Origin: Mycobacterium paraffinicum
Lineage (GTDB): Bacteria; Actinomycetota; Actinomycetes; Mycobacteriales; Mycobacteriaceae
Length of the DNA stretch: 64,000 bases
Reading direction: 5' to 3'
Assembly: GCF_001907675.1 (NCBI RefSeq)
Contig: NZ_MPNT01000002.1
Location: forward strand, 248,001-312,000
How positions within the stretch are numbered: the stretch's first letter is position 1; every line of letters starts with the position of its first letter. Shown here in pieces: positions 53,181-61,507 of this stretch. The position numbers were made by a program, and so were the translations under genes. Below the pieces are notes generated by a model. That model saw only the letters and a list, made by a program, of their open reading frames with translations, was not told the origin of the DNA and ran no database searches.

Positions 53181-53756
53181 ATGGCGCTGGTGAGCCGGTC
53201 GCCCGAGCGAGGGCGGCGACCTGAGGTTGGCCGACCGGGCACGCGATTTGCTGATGTCGCGTCGCCGGCCGGGGCTCCCGGCCACCCGTCCCTGGCGGAG
53301 ATCGCGCGGCGGCAGCAGGAGATCCAGGCGTGGGAAGCGTTGAACGTCGGCGGCTACCGGTTCGCCAAACCGGGCACCATCATCGGCACGCTGGTCTCCG
53401 CCGTGCTGGTGGTTCTCGTGCTGACCCCGCTCCCGCCGAATTGGCCGTGGGACATTCCGACGATGATCCTGGCCATCTTCACGGCGGTGGCCACGGTGAC
53501 GTGTGGCCTGTTGTGGTTCGACAATCCGCACCCGCTCCCCCGCCCGGAATCGCTGGTAATCGTGCCCTTCACCCGCGCGGAGAACCTGCGGCTGATGGCG
53601 GCCCAACCGGTGGAGCACTACCGCGCGATCTGCGCCTGCCCCGGCTGCGGTGACACCTCCGCGCACCTGATCCGCGAGCCCGGCAAGGACGAACCCCACT
53701 GGGCGATGGTCATCCGGCACTGCGCCGTATGTGAACGCGAATGGGCTCAGTCCTGA
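53181..53756 (+). CDS. Membrane protein with C-terminal Cys pairs
   Basis: A 191-residue protein. N-terminal soluble helix (LAEIARRQQEIQAWEALNVGGYRFA), two membrane helices (TIIGTLVSAVLVVLVLTPL and MILAIFTAVATVTCGLLWF), then a domain with CACPGC...CAVC, a zinc-ribbon-like pattern. ATG 53181 chosen; the open frame runs back into the tRNA. Function unknown. Confidence 0.65.
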   Translation: MALVSRSPERGRRPEVGRPGTRFADVASPAGAPGHPSLAEIARRQQEIQAWEALNVGGYRFAKPGTIIGTLVSAVLVVLVLTPLPPNWPWDIPTMILAIFTAVATVTCGLLWFDNPHPLPRPESLVIVPFTRAENLRLMAAQPVEHYRAICACPGCGDTSAHLIREPGKDEPHWAMVIRHCAVCEREWAQS

Positions 53757-53800
53757 AATCGGTTGCGCGCCAACGGTGCAACCCTGCCAGGGTGGCGTCG

Positions 53801-54103
53801 CTAAGCGCAGTCGGCGCAGATCTGCAGGCCCGCACTCGTGCTGCGCAGGCGGCTGCGGTGCTGCACCAAAAAGCAACTCGAGCAGGTGAACTCATCGGAC
53901 CGCTGGGGAATCACCGTCACCGACAGCTCTTCACCGGACAGGTCGGCGCCGGGCAGCTCGAAGAAGTGGACGTCGTTGGGATCCTCATCGACCACCGCGG
54001 TGGCGGATCCCTGCAAGGTCGGTGCTAGCTCGCGTATCTCGGACTTGTCCTGGGTTTCCATGTCGGAGACCCGGCGTGCGTCATAGTCGCTTGCGGTCGG
54101 CAT
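53801..54103 (-). CDS. DUF4193-family protein
   Basis: A 100-residue acidic protein ending DEFTCSSCFLVQHRSRLRSTSAGLQICADCA. CxxCFLVxHRSxL...C..C is the DUF4193 zinc-binding motif common in mycobacteria (Rv2699c type). Function unknown. AGGAAGGAA precedes the ATG. Confidence 0.88.
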   Translation of the reverse strand: MPTASDYDARRVSDMETQDKSEIRELAPTLQGSATAVVDEDPNDVHFFELPGADLSGEELSVTVIPQRSDEFTCSSCFLVQHRSRLRSTSAGLQICADCA

Positions 54104-54178
54104 GGCAGTTCCTTCCTGCTAATGAGCCGGGTTGACGCACTGTCCTGTACTCATCCCGTGGCGCAGGCTGTACCCCAT

Positions 54179-54469
54179 TCAGGCGCGAGTTACACCGACC
54201 GTCTCGAAAAAGTTGCGCCGGCGGAACTTGAGCTGTCTCAGGCGCCGGGCGGCTGCGGGGTAGTGTGCCAGCGCCAGGCCCAGCCACGGCGCGACGACCG
54301 ACACGATCAGCGCCCCGATGGCCACTCCTTCGTGCCCCGCCAGCAGCTCGAACAAGCCGATCGCCAGGCTGACCGCCCAGACCGCCACGGCAGCGAGGCC
54401 GAGCAGCGGAGAGTCCCGCCGGTACTCGACCGGATAGTTTGCTGCTCGCAGTGGGACGGGCGCGACCAT
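54179..54469 (-). CDS. Small membrane protein under a sigma-F-type promoter
   Basis: A 96-residue protein with two hydrophobic segments (LLGLAAVAVWAVSLAIGLFELL and VAIGALIVSVVAPWLGLALAHY) and a basic tail (RRLRQLKFRRRN). A GTTT-N16-GGGTA sequence lies 11-35 nt upstream of the ATG. Probably a general-stress membrane protein; no known family function. Confidence 0.7.
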   Translation of the reverse strand: MVAPVPLRAANYPVEYRRDSPLLGLAAVAVWAVSLAIGLFELLAGHEGVAIGALIVSVVAPWLGLALAHYPAAARRLRQLKFRRRNFFETVGVTRA

Positions 54470-54479
54470 GATCGGCTTC

Positions 54480-54504
54480 TACCCGGTCGCTGCCGCGGTC
54501 AAAC
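54480..54504 (-). promoter_or_regulatory. Sigma-F-type promoter
   Basis: On the minus strand GTTT (54501-54504), 16 nt, GGGTA (54480-54484), matching the mycobacterial SigF consensus, 10 nt upstream of the ATG at 54469. Confidence 0.7.
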
Positions 54505-54548
54505 GTCCGGTCGGTCCCGAGCGGGTCGGTGTTGGTCAGCTCACAGGA

Positions 54549-54860
54549 TCAGCTGGTCGGTGGCGGGGCGGGCTCATCGGAATTCGCGGCGTGCCAGGCG
54601 AGTTCGGCGTCGCGCACCTGGCGATGCGTGCGCGCCAGCCACACCGCGCTCGCCGCACCCAGCAGGGCGGCGAGAACCACGGCGGTCAGGCCCGCCGACA
54701 AGTGCCGGGTCGCCAACGCGAACAGACCCACGATCAGGGCGAGCACCGCGACGGCCGAGCCGGCCAGGCCGGGCGCGTTGGCGCCGTTGGTGACGGTTTC
54801 ACCGGCGTGCTGACGGAAGGTCCGCTGGTGATCGATCGGGTCACGGTTGTCCGAATTCAA
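54549..54860 (-). CDS. UsfY-like membrane protein
   Basis: A 103-residue protein. DPIDHQRTFRQHAGETVTN at the start resembles UsfY, the protein encoded beside sigF in mycobacteria; two membrane helices follow (GLAGSAVAVLALIVGLFALA and LTAVVLAALLGAASAVWLA). TTG 54860 has GAGGAGGCGAG upstream. Consistent with membership of a sigma-F stress regulon. Confidence 0.68.
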   Translation of the reverse strand: MNSDNRDPIDHQRTFRQHAGETVTNGANAPGLAGSAVAVLALIVGLFALATRHLSAGLTAVVLAALLGAASAVWLARTHRQVRDAELAWHAANSDEPAPPPTS

Positions 54861-55067
54861 CTCGCCTCCTCGCGAGAAAGCTTGTGCCTCAGGGCGATTC
54901 GCACGGCATTCGATTCGCCGATCGGGCTGGCACCCGTGGCGGCCATCCCGCGGCCGAATAGCCGCAACCGCTTCGCGGGATCATCCACGGCGGTTACCCG
55001 CCGCACCCCGTCCCAAACCGCGCCGCGCATGGGTGTCAGCCGGTCCCGACGTGGGTATGCCGCGCAG

Positions 55068-55760
55068 ATGAAGCCCGCCGTTCTGTTCGACGTCGACGGA
55101 AGCCTGGTCGACTCCAACTATCTGCACGTCTACGCGTGGCTGCGCGCCTTCGACGACGAGGGACTCCCCGTAGCCGCCTGGCAGATCCACCGCTGTATCG
55201 GGATGGACGGCTCCACATTGGTCCGAACCCTCTCCGATGACGCGCCGGACGAGGTTCGGGAGCGGCTCAGCGACGGGCACAGCCGTTATTACCGGGAGAG
55301 CAGCCACTTGCTCGCGCCCCTACCCGGCGCCCAGGCGCTGCTGCGGCGGGTCGCCGACCTGCGCCTACAGGTGGTGCTGGCGAGTTCGGCGCCCGACGAC
55401 GAATTGGAGATCTTGCGCAAGGTCCTCGATTGCGAGGAGGTCATCTCGGAGACCACGTCGTCGCGTGACGTCGACACCGCCAAACCCAACCCGGGCATCG
55501 TGCAGGTCGCACTCGACCGCGCCGGGGTGGACGCCGAGCACGCCGTGTTCGTCGGGGATGCCGTCTGGGATGCGCATGCCGCCGGCGGCGCCAGATTGCC
55601 GTGCATCGGGCTGCTCAGCGGCGGCATCGCCCGCGAGGAGCTGCAGGCGGCCGGCGCGTCACCGATCTTCGCCGACCCCCAAGACCTGCTCAACCGGCTT
55701 GACTCCACCCGAATCCACGAACTTGCGCTACATGCCGCGGGTGCGCAGCAACAGCGGTAG
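55068..55760 (+). CDS. HAD-superfamily phosphatase (CbbY/GPH-like)
   Basis: A 230-residue HAD subfamily IA enzyme. Motif I is LFDVDGSLVDSN (the Gly-Ser replaces the usual Gly-Thr), motif II LASSAP, motif III KPNPGI, motif IV VFVGDAVWDAHAA. A helical cap lies at about 15-80. Phosphatase or mutase on small sugar phosphates. ATG 55068 chosen; the frame extends far upstream without support. Its 3' end overlaps the convergent DUF6328 gene by 33 nt. Confidence 0.85.
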   Translation: MKPAVLFDVDGSLVDSNYLHVYAWLRAFDDEGLPVAAWQIHRCIGMDGSTLVRTLSDDAPDEVRERLSDGHSRYYRESSHLLAPLPGAQALLRRVADLRLQVVLASSAPDDELEILRKVLDCEEVISETTSSRDVDTAKPNPGIVQVALDRAGVDAEHAVFVGDAVWDAHAAGGARLPCIGLLSGGIAREELQAAGASPIFADPQDLLNRLDSTRIHELALHAAGAQQQR

Positions 55761-56240
55761 CAGCCACCAGAAGAACGTAAACAGGGTCAGCGCACATGCT
55801 CCCGCGATCAGGGCCGGGCTGCTCCCGGCCACGGCAGCGAACACGATGACAGTCACCCCGGTCAGCGCGAGGCCGAGCAGCGCCAGGCCGGCGTAGGCGC
55901 ACCGGTGGGCGGCCGACACCAGAACCTGCAGGCGGTGTCGGCGGAACAGCATCCTGTGCATGCCGACCGGGGCGATCAGCAGGACCGTTGCGCCCACCGA
56001 ACAACCCACCGTGGCGAGGTAGGCGTCGCGCAGGGCGGGCGCCAGCACGTCGAACCGCTGCTGGAACGGCAGTGTCAACAGGAAGCCGGTCAGCAGCTGC
56101 ACCCCGGTCTGCACCACGCGCAGCTCCTGCAAGAGGCTGTTCCAATTGCGGTCCAGCCGTTGGATTTCTGTTTCGCCACGCTCGCGGCTGTCCCAGTGCT
56201 GGTCGTCTTGCGGGTGATCGACGTCCATAGCCGTGATCAT
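55728..56240 (-). CDS. DUF6328-type membrane protein
   Basis: A 170-residue protein with an N-terminal acidic region (DVDHPQDDQHWDSRERGETEIQRLDRNWNSLLQELRVVQTGVQLLTGFLLTLPF) and four hydrophobic segments. The NxLLQELRVxQTGxQxLxGFLLTLPF block is the family signature. ATG 56240 chosen; TTG 56285 also open. Function unknown, often found in stress regulons. Confidence 0.75.
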   Translation of the reverse strand: MITAMDVDHPQDDQHWDSRERGETEIQRLDRNWNSLLQELRVVQTGVQLLTGFLLTLPFQQRFDVLAPALRDAYLATVGCSVGATVLLIAPVGMHRMLFRRHRLQVLVSAAHRCAYAGLALLGLALTGVTVIVFAAVAGSSPALIAGACALTLFTFFWWLLPLLLRTRGM

Positions 56241-56380
56241 CGCACCTGTCGTATGCGCCAGCGCCGTTTCGCGGCAGAGAATCAAGGGTGTTGAATTCGA
56301 ATTGCATTCGGCGGTCCGCCTATTTGCAGTCCAATTCCACCAAATACGTTGTCCCGCAAGCGGCGGCGATACCGAAGCGC

Positions 56381-56749
56381 CTAGCGGCTGATGTTGTCGT
56401 CCCGGACCGCTGTCAGGGCGTCGTCCAGCGTCGGGTGCAGCGGGAAGGTCTTGTCCAACCCGGTCAGATGAATCGGCCGCCTGGTCGCGGGACCGCGTGC
56501 GACGACCCCGAACCCCGTCGCCTTGCCCAGCTTCTCGTACGTTGCTGCCAGGATCTTCAGCCCCACCGAACCGAGGAACTCCACGGCCGAAAGATCGATG
56601 ACCAGTGCCGTCGGGTTCTCCGCCACCACCGCGCCGATGGCCTGCTCCAGGGCGGGCGCCGTGACCAAATCGATTTCGCCGCTGACACTGACCACGGACA
56701 CGCCCTCGTGGTCCTCAACCAACGTAGTAATCGAATCAGGAGCTGACAA
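56381..56749 (-). CDS. rsfB: Anti-anti-sigma factor RsfB (STAS domain)
   Basis: A 122-residue STAS protein, nearly the sequence of Rv3687c RsfB (MSAPDSITTLVEDHEGVSVV). The phosphorylatable Ser is in VEFLGSVGLKIL. In M. tuberculosis RsfB antagonises the anti-sigma factor UsfX (RsbW) and so releases sigma-F. It is divergent from the stressosome operon, 160 bp apart. TTG 56749. Confidence 0.92.
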   Translation of the reverse strand: MSAPDSITTLVEDHEGVSVVSVSGEIDLVTAPALEQAIGAVVAENPTALVIDLSAVEFLGSVGLKILAATYEKLGKATGFGVVARGPATRRPIHLTGLDKTFPLHPTLDDALTAVRDDNISR

Positions 56750-56911
56750 TGGCGATCCTTTGTCCTGGGCCTCAAGTGTGGTGCAAGCCTAGCCTGCGTT
56801 GCGAACTGCGAGAAGAATATGCCCTCAACACTTGCCCCGCGACAACCCACGCTAGTCTCGCAAAATCGAGCCTGCACACGGCGGGGCACGGACCGGTACT
56901 CGGGAGGCCAC

Positions 56912-57814
56912 ATGTCAGATTCGCCGTCGGAGTTCGGCAGCGCGAGCGCCACCGCCCAGGCCGTCAGCATTTCCAGCGAGGGCCTGCTACCCCAGCTCGT
57001 CCAGCACCTGCGGCAGAACCGAACGGTGCTGCGCGAGGAATGGGCGCGCAGGATCACCGAGGCCGAGCTGCTCACCGCGATGACGCCCGAGGAGCTGTTC
57101 TCCGAGGCGACCGCCGTCTACGACAACTATGTGGAGGTGCTCGAGACCGGTAGCGTCGAGGCGCTGCAGGCGTACGCGCGCGACCTCTCGGAGCGCATCA
57201 TTCCTCGGGGCGTGGAAACCGACGAGGTCGTCGGCATCGTGTTGTTGCTACGTGACGTGCTGGCACGCTCCTTGTTCGAGAAGTACCAGGCCGAATTCGA
57301 GATGCTCAACCGGGTGCTGGACGCCTACGAACCGGCGGCCAACCGCATCGCCAACACGGTGGCCGTCAGCTTCGTGCAGGAACGCGAGCGCATCATCCGC
57401 CAGCAGCAGGAGGCGATCCGCGAGCTGTCGACGCCGGTGCTGCAGGTGCGTGAACAGCTGCTGATTCTGCCGATCATCGGTGTGCTCGATTCCCAGCGCG
57501 CCCGCCAGGTCACCGAGCAGCTGCTGAGAGCCATCCGCGCGAACCGCGCGAAAGTGGTGGTCATCGACATCACCGGTGTGCCGACCATCGACTCCACGGT
57601 GGCCAACCACCTGGTGCAGACGGTCGACGCTTCCGGCCTGATGGGCGCCAGCGTCATCATCACCGGCCTCTCCTCCGAAATCGCCTTGACCCTGGTGACG
57701 ATCGGCCTGGACCTGTCCAAGATGAACGCGGTCGGCGACCTGCAGGGCGGCATCGAGGAAGCCGAGCGCCTGCTGGGCTACGAGGTCTCCCGCACCGGCG
57801 AGCAGCCGGGCTAG
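56912..57814 (+). CDS. rsbR: RsbR-type stressosome protein
   Basis: A 300-residue protein. The N-terminal half is RsbRD-like (helical, LVQHLRQNRTVLREEWARRI...), the C-terminal half STAS (VLDSQRARQVTEQLLRAIRANRAKVVVIDITGVPTIDSTVANHLVQ). The conserved IDS site corresponds to the position phosphorylated by RsbT. ATG 56912 with GGGAGG upstream. First gene of rsbR-rsbS-rsbT-rsbX and a hub kinase/phosphatase. Confidence 0.9.
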   Translation: MSDSPSEFGSASATAQAVSISSEGLLPQLVQHLRQNRTVLREEWARRITEAELLTAMTPEELFSEATAVYDNYVEVLETGSVEALQAYARDLSERIIPRGVETDEVVGIVLLLRDVLARSLFEKYQAEFEMLNRVLDAYEPAANRIANTVAVSFVQERERIIRQQQEAIRELSTPVLQVREQLLILPIIGVLDSQRARQVTEQLLRAIRANRAKVVVIDITGVPTIDSTVANHLVQTVDASGLMGASVIITGLSSEIALTLVTIGLDLSKMNAVGDLQGGIEEAERLLGYEVSRTGEQPG

Positions 57815-57836
57815 CCGTCAGGAACGCGAGCGCCCC

Positions 57837-58226
57837 ATGCCGGTACCGATTCTGAAACAGGGTGCGATCCTCATCGCCTCGGTGCAGGCCGCGCTCAGCG
57901 ATTCCGACGCCGAGCGGCTCCGCTATGACCTGATGGAGCGCGTCAGCCGGTTCCGCGCGCAGGGCATCATCGTCGACGTCACCGCCATCGATGTGATGGA
58001 TTCCTTCGCGGCCCGGTCGCTGCGCACGATCGCGCACATGACCCGGTTGCGCGGCGCGGACACGGTGATCGTCGGACTGCAGCCGGAAGTGGCCTTCGCC
58101 ATGGTCCAACTGGGATTGGCGTTCGACGACATGAACACCGCGCTCGACCTTGAAGAGGGCTTGGCACTGCTGAACCGCCAACTGGCGCAACGGAAACCGG
58201 CGATCGGGCGCGACGGTGGCGGCTGA
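57837..58226 (+). CDS. rsbS: RsbS-type stressosome core (STAS)
   Basis: A 129-residue single STAS domain; VDVTAIDVMDSFAARSLRTIA holds the Ser phosphorylated by RsbT. With RsbR it builds the stressosome shell that sequesters RsbT. Overlaps rsbT by 11 nt. Confidence 0.92.
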   Translation: MPVPILKQGAILIASVQAALSDSDAERLRYDLMERVSRFRAQGIIVDVTAIDVMDSFAARSLRTIAHMTRLRGADTVIVGLQPEVAFAMVQLGLAFDDMNTALDLEEGLALLNRQLAQRKPAIGRDGGG

Positions 58227-58626
58227 TATCGTCGTCGACATCGACAATTCCGACGACATCGTGGAAGCTCGCAAAGCCGGACACCAACTCGCCCTCGATC
58301 TGGGATTCTCCCTCACCGACGTCACGATGATCGCCACGGCGATCTCCGAGATCGCGCGCAACATCACCAGCTATGCCGGCCGGGGCACCGTGCGAGTGTT
58401 CGTGGCCGACCGGGATGGGCGCAAGGCCCTGGTGGTGCGCGCCGAGGATGAGGGGCCGGGCATCGCCGACATCGAGCGGGCGATGGAGGACGGATACTCG
58501 ACCGGTCGCGGGCTCGGGATGGGGCTGCCCGGCTCCCGCCGGCTGATGGACAGGTTGCTCGTGGAATCGGCACTCGGCAAGGGAACGATCGTCGAGATGT
58601 GGAAATGGGTGCCGCCCCATGCATGA
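58216..58626 (+). CDS. rsbT: RsbT serine/threonine kinase
   Basis: A 136-residue HATPase kinase of the RsbW/RsbT class: N-box EIARNITSYAGRG, G1 EDEGPGIAD, G2 GRGLGMGLPGSRRLMD. It phosphorylates RsbR and RsbS and activates a PP2C phosphatase when released. GTG 58216. Overlaps the next gene by 8 nt. Confidence 0.92.
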   Translation: MAADIVVDIDNSDDIVEARKAGHQLALDLGFSLTDVTMIATAISEIARNITSYAGRGTVRVFVADRDGRKALVVRAEDEGPGIADIERAMEDGYSTGRGLGMGLPGSRRLMDRLLVESALGKGTIVEMWKWVPPHA

Positions 58627-59245
58627 GAACGGCCGGTTCGGCCCCATCGAGTGGGCGAGGGCGGGGCGACCCCTGCCCAGCGAATACACCTCGGGCGACC
58701 GGAGTCTCGCCGTCGACATCGACGGCACCGCCGCCCTGTTCGGCGTGGTGGACGGCCTCGGCCACGGCCCGGATGCCGCAGCCGCCGCGCTGCGCGCCGT
58801 GGACGCCATCAAGCACTCCAGCGCCGAGCGCCTGGAGGTGCTAATCCAGCTGTGTCACCGCCTGCTCGAGGGCACCAGGGGGGTCGCGATGACCCTGGCG
58901 CGGGTGGACTTTGCGGCCAACACACTGACCTGGACCGGCGTCGGCAATGTCACCGCCGACCTGGTGGTCAAGTCCCCGACCGGCGTGCAGATCCGATCCA
59001 GCGCGCGGCTGACCGCGGGAATCGTCGGCTACCGCATACCGGAAATCAGGCCGGCGCAAGTCATTTCGATCCGTCCAGGCGACCTTCTCGTGATAAGTAC
59101 GGACGGGATCGCCGAGAATTACCTGGACCACATCGACTTCTCGACCACCGCGGTCGTCATCGCCGAGGAACTGCTCGGCAAGGACGCCAAGGAAACCGAC
59201 GATGCGATGGTGCTGACCGCTCGCCATCGGGGGGTCTCGACGTGA
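58619..59245 (+). CDS. rsbX: RsbX-type PP2C feedback phosphatase
   Basis: A 208-residue SpoIIE/PP2C phosphatase. Metal-site motifs are FGVVDGLGHGPDA and GDLLVISTDGIAENY, then DDAMVLTARH. RsbX resets the stressosome by removing phosphate from RsbR/RsbS. Overlaps the next gene as GTGA. Confidence 0.88.
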   Translation: MHENGRFGPIEWARAGRPLPSEYTSGDRSLAVDIDGTAALFGVVDGLGHGPDAAAAALRAVDAIKHSSAERLEVLIQLCHRLLEGTRGVAMTLARVDFAANTLTWTGVGNVTADLVVKSPTGVQIRSSARLTAGIVGYRIPEIRPAQVISIRPGDLLVISTDGIAENYLDHIDFSTTAVVIAEELLGKDAKETDDAMVLTARHRGVST

Positions 59246-61464
59246 CCGACAGCGACGACTTCCACGCCCAGTACGCCGCGGCGTTGCGCGCCTACCTGCG
59301 GGCGCGGGACGAGGACAGCCTGGCCGCCGCGTATGAGCTCGGCCGCCGGGCCCTGCAAGAGGAAGTCAGCCTGCTCGCGATCATCGAGCGTCACGTCCAG
59401 CTGATCCTCCAGCTGGCCAAGGACATCCAGGTCGACGCGCCGATAGCGCTGGAGTTCTTGTTGCAGATGCTGGTCCCGCTCGACATCGCCACGCGGGGGT
59501 TCCTGGACGGCACCCGGCGCTTCGCCCGCGAGCGCGCCCGCGCCGAGGGGCTGGCCGACCGTGACAGATTCCGAACCGCGGTGGTGAATTCGTTGCAGGA
59601 GGGATTCTTCGTCGCCGATCACGAGGGCTCCGTGATCGAGATGAACAGTGCTCTGATCGAGATTCTGGGTTATCCCGCGGAGGGTCTGCCCTACCGGTGG
59701 CCGCACCCGTGGTTGGTCGACCAAAAGGGCGCCAGCCAGCAACAGGCGCTAGTTCAAAGCATCGGTGCCACCGCCTACGAGACACCCATTCGGCACCGCG
59801 ACGGGCACCTGGTCTGGGTGACGGTCAGCATCAATGCCGTTCAGGGCAGCGGCAGCGACCAGGACGTCTTTGTGGGGACGATGCGTGACATCACCGCCGA
59901 AAGGGCTTTCGCCGCAAGGGAAAGCGCGGTCCTGCGCCTGGCGACTGCGGTGGCGGTCGCCAAGAGCGTGGATGAGCTGCTGTCCATCACGCTGGACGAG
60001 TGCAGCACGGCAATCGACGTCCAGCGCGTGGTCGCGATCTCCTGGCCGACCGGCGAGGGTGAACCGACCGTGCAGGTAGCGGGCGAGCCGTCCCAAATAC
60101 CTTGGCGCAGCCTGGATCCATGGCTGCGCCGTACGTTTGAGGACGCCCGCCATCAATTGCCGCTGACGGCGAAAACGGTCGAACGGCCCGAGAATCCGGG
60201 CAAGGCACAGGGTTTGGTGGCGGTGCTATCCGGCGCGGGTGACCTGGCGTTGTGGTTGGAACTGCGCTCGCCACGCTGGGTCAGCGCCGAAGACCGGCTG
60301 CTGGTCACGGTCCTCATCGGACACCTCAGCCTGGCGATGCAACACGTCCGCCAATTCGAGAGCGCCCGCGAGACGTCGCTGACCTTGCAACGTGCCCTGC
60401 TGCCGACGATGGAGCCACCGCCGGGCTTCGCCGTGCGTTACGAGCCCGCCATCCCGCCGTTGGAGATCGGCGGCGACTGGTATGACGTGCTGCCGATCGG
60501 CAGCCACCGCATCGGCATCGTGGTCGGCGACTGCGTGGGCCGTGGCCTGCCGGCGGCCGCGGTCATGGGTCAGCTGCGCAGCTCGGCGCGGGCGCTGCTG
60601 ATCAACGGGGCCGAGCCCGCCCTGTTGCTCGAACAGCTGGACTCCGCGGCCTCGCTCATCCCGAACGCGTACTGCACCACCGTCTTCCTGGCCATCCTGG
60701 ACACCGAATCCGGGGTCCTGCAGTACAGCAACGCCGGCCACATGCCCGCCCTGCTGGTGGGCCCGGAACCCGGCACGACCGCGATGTTGACCGACGCGGC
60801 GTCGGTGCCGCTGGCCGTGCGCCGCCCGGAACCCCGCCCGCAGGCCAGCCGCGTGCTGCCGACCGGGTCCACCCTGATGTTGTTCACCGACGGGTTGGTG
60901 GAGCGCAAGCACGAATCCATCGACGACGGAATCGACCGGGCCGCAGCGGTCCTGGTGAAGACGACGACGCTGCCGCTGGATTCCGTCGCCGATGCGGTTT
61001 TGCGTGAGTTGGCGCCTCCGGCTGGGTATGACGACGATGTGGCAATGGTGATCTACCGGCACCAGCAGTCCCCCCTGCGGATCGAATCCGAGGCCAGCGC
61101 AGAGCGATTGGTCGGCATCCGGCATCGATTGGCCGATTGGCTGAACAGCGCGGACGTGCCCGACGAAATGGCCGCCGACATCGTGCTCGTGGTCAACGAG
61201 GCGTGTACGAACTGCGTCGAACACGCGTACTCCGGACAACCGTCGGGCACGATGTCCCTCGACGTCGAGCTCGCAAACGACGAGATCCGCGCGCGGATCG
61301 CCGACCAAGGCTCGTGGAAGACGCCGGCCGCCGACCCGGGCAACGGGGGCCGGGGCCTGTTGCTGATGAGGGCGCTCAGCAACGAGATGGAAATGGACTG
61401 CACCCCGACCGGCACTACGGCCACAGTCACCTTTCGCGTGCCCAGCGAGCCCGGCCGGGAGTGA
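59242..61464 (+). CDS. Stress-response hub: RsbU-N/PAS/GAF/PP2C phosphatase fused to RsbW-like kinase
   Basis: A 740-residue protein. Residues 1-105 form a helical RsbU-type docking domain (contact site for RsbT), about 110-225 PAS (FVADHEGSVIEMNSALIEILGY), about 230-390 GAF, about 395-605 SpoIIE/PP2C (GGDWYDVLPIGSHRIGIVVGDCVGRGLPAAAVMGQL, FTDGLVERKHESID), about 610-740 HATPase of the RsbW type (VVNEACTNCVEHAYSGQ, DQGSWKTP, GRGLLLMRALSNEMEM). Comparable to Rv1364c, which also fuses phosphatase and kinase. It would dephosphorylate anti-anti-sigma factors and bind a sigma factor. GTG 59242 by overlap. Confidence 0.9.
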   Translation: MTDSDDFHAQYAAALRAYLRARDEDSLAAAYELGRRALQEEVSLLAIIERHVQLILQLAKDIQVDAPIALEFLLQMLVPLDIATRGFLDGTRRFARERARAEGLADRDRFRTAVVNSLQEGFFVADHEGSVIEMNSALIEILGYPAEGLPYRWPHPWLVDQKGASQQQALVQSIGATAYETPIRHRDGHLVWVTVSINAVQGSGSDQDVFVGTMRDITAERAFAARESAVLRLATAVAVAKSVDELLSITLDECSTAIDVQRVVAISWPTGEGEPTVQVAGEPSQIPWRSLDPWLRRTFEDARHQLPLTAKTVERPENPGKAQGLVAVLSGAGDLALWLELRSPRWVSAEDRLLVTVLIGHLSLAMQHVRQFESARETSLTLQRALLPTMEPPPGFAVRYEPAIPPLEIGGDWYDVLPIGSHRIGIVVGDCVGRGLPAAAVMGQLRSSARALLINGAEPALLLEQLDSAASLIPNAYCTTVFLAILDTESGVLQYSNAGHMPALLVGPEPGTTAMLTDAASVPLAVRRPEPRPQASRVLPTGSTLMLFTDGLVERKHESIDDGIDRAAAVLVKTTTLPLDSVADAVLRELAPPAGYDDDVAMVIYRHQQSPLRIESEASAERLVGIRHRLADWLNSADVPDEMAADIVLVVNEACTNCVEHAYSGQPSGTMSLDVELANDEIRARIADQGSWKTPAADPGNGGRGLLLMRALSNEMEMDCTPTGTTATVTFRVPSEPGRE

Positions 61465-61473
61465 CGGCGCACC

Positions 61474-61498
61474 GTTTGTGGCCCGCGGATAGCGGGTA
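61474..61498 (+). promoter_or_regulatory. Sigma-F-type promoter
   Basis: GTTT (61474-61477), 16 nt, GGGTA (61494-61498). It places transcription start near 61506-61508, coinciding with the second GTG of the next gene. Confidence 0.75.
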
Positions 61499-61507
61499 GT
61501 CGTGGGC

